A stretch of 15,934 bases of DNA from Ignavibacteriaceae bacterium (GTDB taxonomy: Bacteria > Bacteroidota > Ignavibacteria > Ignavibacteriales > Ignavibacteriaceae): assembly GCA_019912505.1 (NCBI GenBank), contig JAIOIM010000110.1, forward strand, positions 1 through 15,934, in the 5' to 3' direction. This document shows positions 5,968-15,000 of this stretch, in pieces. Made by a program: the position numbers and the translations under genes. A model generated the notes under the pieces. That model was not told the origin of the DNA. It did no database searches and saw nothing but the letters and a program-made list of their open reading frames with translations. The first letter of the stretch is position 1. The number at the start of each line of letters is the position of its first letter.

Positions 5968-8900
5968 CTACTTTAAATATTTCAATAAATTGTCAGCGGT
6001 TTTTCCCCACGTAAAATTTTGCATTGTCTCCCCGGCTCTTTTGCCCACTTCCCTTATTACGTTTCTATTAAAGTAAGCAAACTCAATATTGTAAATTAGT
6101 TCATCAAGGTCAGGCTCTTCCCAATCAATTATTTTTTTGTTGTCTGCTTCAATAACAAATGGGTTAACATTATTGAGAAGAAGTGAATTTTCTTCAGTAA
6201 CAATATCCTTATGCCCTGTTGAATATGAGGCAACAACCGGTTTACCGCACGCCATATATTCCATTAAAACAAGGTTCGTTCCCCCTTCCCCTCTATTCGG
6301 GAAAATGCCGAGATCGGTTTTATAATATAACTCCCGCAGTTTTGTTATTGGTGTAATCGGCAGTGATATAACTTTTGTTTTATCGATGTCATTTATTTCG
6401 AGCAGGTTCGTCATAAATTCATCCCAGGTATTACCGGCTGCTTCAAAATTAATAAATTTAGAATGTGACATTGACGAGATAAGATGAGGCCACAGGTTAT
6501 ACCAAGAGTTTATTAAAATCATATTTGGGTATTTTTTATGAAGCACTTCAAATGCTTTTAAAACCAAATCTTGTCCTTTACGAAGTTCAAATTTTCCCCC
6601 TGAAAAAAGAACAAAAAGTTTATCATCATCTTTACGCGGTAGAGGAAAAAATAATTTTGGATCAACACCTTGTATTAAGACTTCAGTATTGGTTATGCCG
6701 TGTTCGCTTAATTTATTTTTACACCAAGTAGAACCGGTTAATATTAAATCATATCTTTTTGAGTTAGTAATTGTTTTTTCATTAGGCTCCATCTCAAAAA
6801 AGGTGTATCCGATATTTTTTGCACCGGTTACATTCAGAAAAGAATTAAAACTGAGATCATTAATTGCATGCAGTACTGTGCCGGGCACTGTTTTATACTG
6901 ATTGGCATTTTCTTCAGTTATGTCTTTAAAGTTTATTTTTTTGCCGAGTTCCTGTCGTAAATATTTACTGCAAATTCCCCAGCCAAAGTAATTTGTTTTC
7001 GTAAGGGCTAAATAAATTTCGTCATCGTGTAAAACATCTTCTTTTGTAAAGCTGGCTAATATTTCTTTATCATTACAACCTGAAAGTTTTAACAATTCCA
7101 ACTTTACTTTTTCAATTACACCCTTCCAGTCTCCTTTGTAGCACTGCCGAAACAGTTTCATAGAAGGATACCATGGCGATTCGTTTCGCTTTAACATCCA
7201 TCTCCAATCGGGTGCAAACGGTAAAATTGTCCATACCGGCTTACCCATAGCACCGGCAATATGTGCGACCGCTGTATCGACAGAAATTACCAAATCAAGA
7301 TTATCAATAATTGCCGCAGTATCTGTTAAGTTATGTATATAGGGGTCTAATATATGTACGTTTTTATCCGAAAATTCTTTTGCCTGCTCGAGTCCGCTTC
7401 CTTTTTGAAGAGCGAAATAATGAATACCGGGGATGTCGAACAATTCTTTAATTTGCGTAAGCTTTATCGACCTGTTTTTATCGTTGGTATGCCCCGGATT
7501 CCCCGCCCAGACTATTCCAACTTTTAATCCATTATACTCACTAAGACTTGTCTTCCATTTTTCAGAAATACTTTTTTCTGCTTTAAGATAAGCCCCCACT
7601 TTGGGAATAGTGTTAAATGTGGTTTTAAAATAATAAGGCAGACTCATCAAAGCTATATGATAATCGTACTCAACATGCGGTTCTTCAACTGCCTGGCGAG
7701 ATATTACTTCGTCCAAACCTTCTATATCTTTTATCAACTCCACTACGCCATAAGCACAGTGAAAAATAACATACGCTCCTTTTGCTTTTAAATATTTTGC
7801 ATAACGAATAAACTGAATAATATCGCCGATTCCCTGTTCATCATATACCAAAACTCTTTTTCCTTCTACGTCCTGATCCGTGAGTTCTGGTTTTGTAAAA
7901 TTTCGCTTTGCATAGTCCTTCCGTTTTTTTCGCCATTCATATTCTAATTGCGCTTCTTCAATCTTTTCTTCGAGAAATAATAGATGAGAATAGTTGTAAT
8001 GAACTTCCGGTAAGTTATTATTTACAGAAAGTATATATTCAAAAATTACCCTGGCTTTCTTAAAGTTGCCTTGGTTCATCGCTAAGAGACAAATAGCAGA
8101 AAGGTTTATTATTATTTCTTCTTCGGTTTTGAACAGCGTTCGGAGAATAGATTCGGCAGTTTTTCTATCATCAATTATAAGATAAATTGCGGCACTGTTT
8201 GTCCTGGCGGATATTTCCTTTTCGGGTGTGCCGGAATATTTATCGTACAGATTTATAGCTTCATCATATTGTTCTTCAAACTCGTAAGTTTTGGCAAGAT
8301 TAAAAAGTGCTGTTGTATTTTTAGAATCAATTTTTAATATTCTGAATAAATATTCTCTTGCTTTTGAATATTCAATAATAGTTATGTAGAGTGATGAAAT
8401 GTTGTTTAATATTTTTATATCGTCTGCCACTGCTTCCAGCAGCGACTTATACAACCTCAAAGCTTTTTTATAATTTCCACCGTTGTGGCAGCTAAGAGCA
8501 AGATTCAATTTATAATCTCTATTTGTCGGGTCTTCTTTGCTCGCAAGTTGATAATATTCTTCAGCCTTTACAAATTCTTCAATATCATAGTATAGGTTTC
8601 CGATATTATTGAATACTTTAGGACTTGAGGGTGACTGCTGAAGCGCGAGCAAAAAATATTTTTCTGCATCGTCATAATTTTTTACTGCTAAATAAACCAA
8701 ACCGAGATTATTAAGCGCATCAAAATTTCCGGGGAGTTTGTCTATCGTCAGTTTATAAGCGGCTGTTGCCTCTTTGTACTTTTTAAGGTTTTGCAGCGCA
8801 TATCCATAGTGGTAATTAACTTCTGGATGGAAGGGATAAAAATCCAGCACTTTTCTAAAGTAACCTTCAGCGCCAATAAAATCTTTTTTATGTAATGCAA

Positions 8901-9045
8901 TTACTCCTAGGAAATTGTAAACATCATGATCTATGGCTCCGGCATTTAAAAGAAACTGAAGTTCGTCTTCAGCTTCCTGATATTTTTCTGCCTGAAAATA
9001 GTCTAACGCAGATTGATAATAATCTTTTTGTAATACTTCCATCAT
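5968..9045 (-). CDS. TPR + GT9-like + GT4 double glycosyltransferase
   Basis: This 1025-residue protein has three parts. Residues 1-375 are about ten TPR units (for example DALNNLGLVYLAVKNYDDAE and KVFNNIGNLYYDIEEFVKAE). Residues 396-655 are the GT-B, GT9-like domain commonly fused to TPRs: LVYDEQGIGDIIQFIRYAKY, VGIVWAGNPGH, NRSIKL, SVDTAVAHIAGAMGKPVW and PDWRWM. Residues 680-1025 are a GT4-type GT-B domain with GVDPKLFFPL, FSGGKFELRKGQDLVLKAF and RGEGGTNLVLMEYMACGKPV. There the usual acidic pair is spaced by 8 rather than 7 residues. TPR plus GT9-like is the arrangement of Caulobacter FlmG-type flagellin glycosyltransferases, where the TPR part binds flagellin. The extra GT4 domain suggests two successive sugar additions. 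The ATG overlaps the previous stop (ATGA), so translation is coupled. No membrane segment is seen. Role in flagellin glycosylation is inferred from context. Confidence 0.9.
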   Translation of the reverse strand: MMEVLQKDYYQSALDYFQAEKYQEAEDELQFLLNAGAIDHDVYNFLGVIALHKKDFIGAEGYFRKVLDFYPFHPEVNYHYGYALQNLKKYKEATAAYKLTIDKLPGNFDALNNLGLVYLAVKNYDDAEKYFLLALQQSPSSPKVFNNIGNLYYDIEEFVKAEEYYQLASKEDPTNRDYKLNLALSCHNGGNYKKALRLYKSLLEAVADDIKILNNISSLYITIIEYSKAREYLFRILKIDSKNTTALFNLAKTYEFEEQYDEAINLYDKYSGTPEKEISARTNSAAIYLIIDDRKTAESILRTLFKTEEEIIINLSAICLLAMNQGNFKKARVIFEYILSVNNNLPEVHYNYSHLLFLEEKIEEAQLEYEWRKKRKDYAKRNFTKPELTDQDVEGKRVLVYDEQGIGDIIQFIRYAKYLKAKGAYVIFHCAYGVVELIKDIEGLDEVISRQAVEEPHVEYDYHIALMSLPYYFKTTFNTIPKVGAYLKAEKSISEKWKTSLSEYNGLKVGIVWAGNPGHTNDKNRSIKLTQIKELFDIPGIHYFALQKGSGLEQAKEFSDKNVHILDPYIHNLTDTAAIIDNLDLVISVDTAVAHIAGAMGKPVWTILPFAPDWRWMLKRNESPWYPSMKLFRQCYKGDWKGVIEKVKLELLKLSGCNDKEILASFTKEDVLHDDEIYLALTKTNYFGWGICSKYLRQELGKKINFKDITEENANQYKTVPGTVLHAINDLSFNSFLNVTGAKNIGYTFFEMEPNEKTITNSKRYDLILTGSTWCKNKLSEHGITNTEVLIQGVDPKLFFPLPRKDDDKLFVLFSGGKFELRKGQDLVLKAFEVLHKKYPNMILINSWYNLWPHLISSMSHSKFINFEAAGNTWDEFMTNLLEINDIDKTKVISLPITPITKLRELYYKTDLGIFPNRGEGGTNLVLMEYMACGKPVVASYSTGHKDIVTEENSLLLNNVNPFVIEADNKKIIDWEEPDLDELIYNIEFAYFNRNVIREVGKRAGETMQNFTWGKTADNLLKYLK

Positions 9046-12000
9046 TCATTCAAGGAGTTGTGTTGCTCATTTAAATTTAAAACCCTATTTATTTTACTTA
9101 GCCCGCTGATCGATAGCTGGTCCGAAGGGTCGTTTTTAACCGCCCACTCGAACATAGCCTTTGCAGACCGGTCTTCTTTATTTATAAAAAATACCTCGCC
9201 AAGTCCGTAACAGGCTTTTGGTGAATCGGGGTTATATTGCAATGCTTGCTCAAAACTACCCTGTGCGTTTTTATGTAAATTAAGAGCAAGATAGTTAAAG
9301 CCTTGTAAATTATAAAAGGCGGAAGAAAACATATTGTTCTCCGGATGGTTCAACTCCCCGCTTAGTTTTATTTCAGATTCGGTTAAAAGACTTTTCGCTT
9401 CATTATATTTTTTTGCCGCAAAAAGATTATACGCATCCGTAAATAATTTTTCCTTTTTGGTGCTTACCGTTTCTACAGCAGTAATAGTTTCGGGCGAACC
9501 GTATAATTCGTTTAATCGAGAAATTGCTTTTATGTTAGAAGAATATATTTTTACCGCCGACTCAAACATTACGGCGGCTTCTTCAGGCATATCATTTTTT
9601 ATAAAAACTTCGCCAAGCCCACGGCACGCTTCAGATGACTCGGGGTTTAACTCCATAGATTCTTCAAAGCATTCTTTGGCTTCTTCAATATTATCCAATC
9701 CTAATTGAGCAAAGCCATACAACACGGCAAACTTAGATTGAAGTTCTTGTGCATATTCGGAAGGCTCCAGTTCTGTAAAATGCTGCTGCGACTGTTTTAA
9801 TAAGTTGAGCGATTTTTCATACTCATCTGCGGCAACTAAAGAATCAACTGCGGAAAGAAAATCTTCAAGTTTATTTTTTAGCATATCTCCATTATCCGAA
9901 ACGATGGGTACGCTGTTTTTTTGTATTTCTATATCGGTTAATTCCTGCAGCCTGTTGGCAGCAGACTTGTTTTCAGAGTCAAATTTTGCTGCCCACTCAA
10001 ACATAGTTTTTGCCGCATCCAAATCGTCCTCAAGAATAAATATTTCACCAAGTCCGGCGCATGCTTCGGATGATTCTGGATTTATTGATAGTGCATTTTC
10101 AAACGATAATTTTGCTTTCACCGCAATATTTTCTTTCAAATAAAACACACCGCACAGATTGTATAAGATTGTTAAATATTTTTCTTTATCTAAAAGAACA
10201 TCGGATGATGTGAGAACCGTAATCAGTTGTTCTAAAGTAGTTATCAGATCTTCAGCATTATAACTGCTGCTATCGGCTATAACCGATTTTAATTGTTCTT
10301 CAATTTGTAATCCATTTTGTCTTAACATAATAAAACCTTTTGCTTTTTCGTAATAATCCTTTAATTCTTTAACCGCTCCTATTAATTCTATCTTTGATAG
10401 AATTCGAGAAACATCTTCTTTCGTTGAAATATTTTTTATAAGATAATAGTCCCGGATTTTATCATCTTCACTCTTAGTAATGTTTTCATTTCTATGCTCG
10501 GCGCTTTTATCGGAATAAAAATATAACCCCAAAACTTCTTTAAGATGATAAAACCGAACCCCGGAGCTTAATCTTAACCAAAACTCATAATCTCCAACTA
10601 CTTCCAAAGCATCATCGAACATTCCATATTTTTCGTGCAGCGCTTTCTGCCACATCGGCTGTGGTCCTACGAAGCAGCCGAATAGGAGTAGGTCGGGGTC
10701 AAAATCCATCCACTTAACAACAGCTTTTTTACTGTTCGATGTAAAACAATCATTCGGCACTATTGTTTTATACATGTCTGCGTATGTTACTCCAATGCTT
10801 TCATTCGCGTCTAAAGCCTGTGCAAGTTTTTCTAATGCATTTACTGCATGTCTGTCATCCGTGTTGGCATTTGTAATATACTTCCCTCGTGCCAATTTTA
10901 TTCCACGATTCCAGGCGGAGTATATGGTTTCTTTTTCTGTACGCTCGTAAATAATGTCGGAATATTTTTTTTGATACTCCTTAATTATCTTCCCTTCGTT
11001 TTCTTCCGAGCCGGAATCAATAACAACTATTTCAAGTTCACCCGATTTATATAATGTCTGTTCGATGAGATCATCAAGACAGCCCTTTATAAAACTTTCA
11101 GAATTATAAGTGGAAACTATTGCAGAGACTTTAATAGTTTTTTCTTCAACCGTGTTAATGCTATTTGTAAATTGCTCATACTCATTATCAACTAAAAGGA
11201 TATCATTAATTGGTATATTGTTCTGAACAGCTGTTTTTAAGATATGTTTTTTAATATTTGTTATGTCGGGTAAAATAAATCTTTCCTTTACAAGTGTCTT
11301 ATCTTTCAAACTATTGATATAATTCTTCCACTTTTTTAAGAAATAATAAGTATCGATCCGATAAACTTTCCCCGAGTTAAATACTTTTATTGCGTCTTCA
11401 ATGTTTATATGTTCAACCAAAGAGTAGTATGACGGAATTATTTTGTATCCGCTTTCAACAACTCTCCAACAGAAGTCGGAATCACCGGCATAAAATATTA
11501 TATCCTCGTCAAAACCTCTTGCTTTTACAAATGCTTCTTTTCGTATAATTCCAAAATTAATAAACGGGCGTTTGCCGTATACCTCAAAACCATATTCTTT
11601 AAAGAAACCATCGTAGTTCTGCACTGTGTTTCGGTGTAAGAATGATATGCCTCCTATTTTTTTATCTGTCGATTTTTGAAGAGCAAAGTTAACAGCAAAG
11701 GGATGAAGCACTATATCATCTGAAGCGTACATTATCCACTGCCCGGCAGAATGGCTGAACCCGTGGTTCATAAGTTTTGTCCAGGAAAACGGATTATTAT
11801 TCCCGAATATTTCTTCATCGCGAAAAACTTTTTTGATGTTGTATTTTTTTATCGCTTCTTTATATGAATCGTCAAGTTCCCCGCCGATGTATAAAAGCAC
11901 TTCGTAATCTATTCCAACACAAGCCGCATTAAGTGACGACAAAAACTCCGATAGTCCACTCACTCTATTCTTTGAAGGTACCACAAATGATACAAGCACC

Positions 12001-15000
12001 GAGCTATTTCCATTATTTAATTTAGGTACAATGGCTTTTGGAAGAGGTATATCACCATCGATTCTGGTTAGCGTATTCGAATTGTTAATTGCTAAAAGTT
12101 CACTCCAATGTTTTGCTTTTTTCATCATCTCGGTTTTTTCTACACCGAGTGTTGCTAACTCTTGATATAAGTAAAACGAGTAGGGAATCAATGCGTTACT
12201 ATCCGCCGTCCCGGCTAATTTGTACAATACTCTATTGTTTATGCAGTGCTTCAGCGAAGATACATATTCTTCAACACTGGCTTCCGAATTATCTTCTTGC
12301 TCAAAGAACAATCCCTTTAGATAATGATAAAATGAATTATTCTCAAAAGTATCCTTGCTTTGCGTAAGCACTAACTGTAATTGTTTTTTTTCAACAAGCA
12401 AATTCTTTTCATACTGAGCATAATCTTTTACATTCAAACTATTCAGATTATATAGTTTATATAACTTTTCCAGAAGTTTGAATATTTTCTGATTCGTTGA
12501 TTTTTCAACTGACTCTAAAAAGTTTTGCGTACTGTCTGATGGATAGGGATCGATGATTTTTATTTCACATTCCCCTTGATACCACTTCTCAACTCCCGCA
12601 GTACGCGGTAGAGAACTTAAAAAACTGTGGCGGTAATCTGATTGTAGATATAAAGTAGTTTTTGCATAACTGTTTTCAATCATGTTTTCAAAAGCGAGCG
12701 AAATTATTTTATAATCAACATCTTTTACACATGTAGTTGTACCGTACTTACATTGCCAGTTGCAACCGAAACACTCTAAAGGCAGTGCAACAATTGATGT
12801 TAAATTTGAATAGGGCATAAACCTTCCGAAATGCCCGCCGCCGAGTAAAATCAAATTCGGAGTGCCGACCGCACAGGCGATATGCGCTAAGCCTGTTTCG
12901 GCACCGACAGCCGCAGCACATTTTTTTAATATAGCCGCGCTTTGGCGTATGCTTGTAGCACCGGTTAAATCTATAGTATTCACCGTCAGATCTTTTGCAT
13001 TTGCCTGGTTTACCTGGCTATCTTTTGATGAGCCGAGAAGAATTACCGTAAAACCGTTTTTTACGCAATATTCATTTATAGCTTTTCCGTAATCATTATA
13101 AACTCTAACCTCGTGCTGTGCGCCTGCAAAAAGAGCAACTGTTTTTTTAGCGTTTAATTTATGTTCTGTAAAAATATTTTCGGCATAATTCAAATCTGCG
13201 TCCGCTAACCAAATGGTTGCATCAAGTTTATGCGAGCCGGTGCCGATGTTCATTAGAAAATCTTGGTGTCGTGCGAGTTCTGAAAATGATGATGGATTGT
13301 TCTTTACAAGCCGTGAATAGAGCTTGTTGTTTTCTTCTTTCTGGTGCGGCAAGATATTAGACAGGTCACCATCGTGAGCTATTTTAGTATCCGCACCGCT
13401 GTTTATTGTTAAATAATCAGCAAGTATATCACGCGAGTATATTGAGTTGAATGCAATCTCGGCTTTTAATGCCTGTATTTTAGAAATTATTTCGTTACGA
13501 TATTCCGTGTCGAGAACAATTCTTCTTTTATCGAACGAAATAATATTATCAACATACGGTGATGTTTCGTAAAGCTCTTTAACAATATTTTGACAAACGA
13601 CGGTGATCTTATAATCGCTATAAAATTCTTTTAACGGTTTTAACATTGATGATGCCAATACACAGTCACCTATAGCATCGGTGCGAATCCATAAAATATT
13701 CTTGCCCGAATCTTCCAGCTTGTCGGTTAGAATAGTTGCCGGTTTTTTACCAACAATAGTTATCTCTTCGCCAAAGTTTTGTTCATTTACTTCTATAAGA
13801 AGCTTTGCTAATTCATCATCCGTTTTTTCGGGGAATTTTATTTTCAAAATCTGTTTTGGAATAACCGAACCGAAGTCACCAGATTGCGTTGTCAATTTTT
13901 CAACGACAAAACCGGATTTGACAAAAAGATTTGTAATTGAGTCAACCGTAAATTGAGTATAATGCCAGTCGCGGTCTAACCAGGCCCATTTTTCCCCGAG
14001 ATAAGCAGAGCATAAGCTGTAGAAGTTGGGAACCACGCAAAAGAAAATTCCGCCGGGGGTTAATACTTCATTGATTTTTTTTACAAGTTTTACCGGATCA
14101 GGAACATGCTCCAAAACATGCGACATAGTAACAATATCCACGCTATTTGGCGGGAGGTTAGAATCAGCAAATTGTGCCTGTCTTACATCAAGGTTTAAAA
14201 CATTTCGAGCAAAGTTTACATTGTGTTGGGTAAACTCATACCCGATTACCTTTAAACCATATTTACGTGCATTGTATAAAAGTCCACCCCAGCCGCAGCC
14301 AATATCTACAAGAGTTTTACCTTCAATACTATTTCCATATTGTGCAACGGCTTCTTCAAATAAACTTCTGCGCTGCGCTGCAATATATTCTTTTTTTGTG
14401 TCCAATTGTTTTACATCAGCAGGGACAGCAACCGTAACAGCCGCAGCCGGGTCATCAACCGCGTAAACTGTTTTGTAATAGTTTTCCATCCATTTCTGAT
14501 TCGGGCGCTCTTTTAAGTATACCATACCGCAATTACTGCATTTCACAATATCGGGGGCATGCATTATTGTACTCTTGTCGGAACCGCATAAAAGACAATT
14601 AATTGTTTCTTTATCATTTAAGTTTGAAAAGTTGTTTTCTACTTTTATATCTGGATTAAACTTAAACTTCGCAACGCAAAACCCAAATTTTTCTTTTGAT
14701 GAAACCATTATCTCAAATCTTGAATCGTCTTGCATAAATAGAAAACTTTTATGATGCTTTATATGATAGATATCATCAAGCGCAATTATACAATCGCCTT
14801 TTAGTTTACTAAGTAGGTATTGGAATTCAAGAAAGCCCATATAGCCAGCACTGTCAAGTAGTATGAAATCTGGATTAAAGTTAAACTCGGCTAATGTTTT
14901 TCCTAACAAATCTTCCTGCACGTCAGGGAAGTCGGTTTCCTGAAAATATAACTGTGCTCTTTCATCCTCTCTGTGGTCAACAAAAATATTGTTATACTCT

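Noticed and set aside
13547..13560. Other CGATAA-like matches inside genes (also near 188, 7465 and 8230) as sigma-28 promoters
   Set aside because: They lie inside coding sequence and I did not find a TAAA-type -35 element at the right spacing; the hexamer alone is expected by chance in AT-rich DNA.
14026..14466. Plus-strand open frame of 146 codons (and similar ones at 9334-9708, 9805-10143, 2221-2571)
   Set aside because: All lie antisense inside well-supported minus-strand genes, show low-complexity Ser/Phe-rich translations and no recognisable motif or ribosome binding site.
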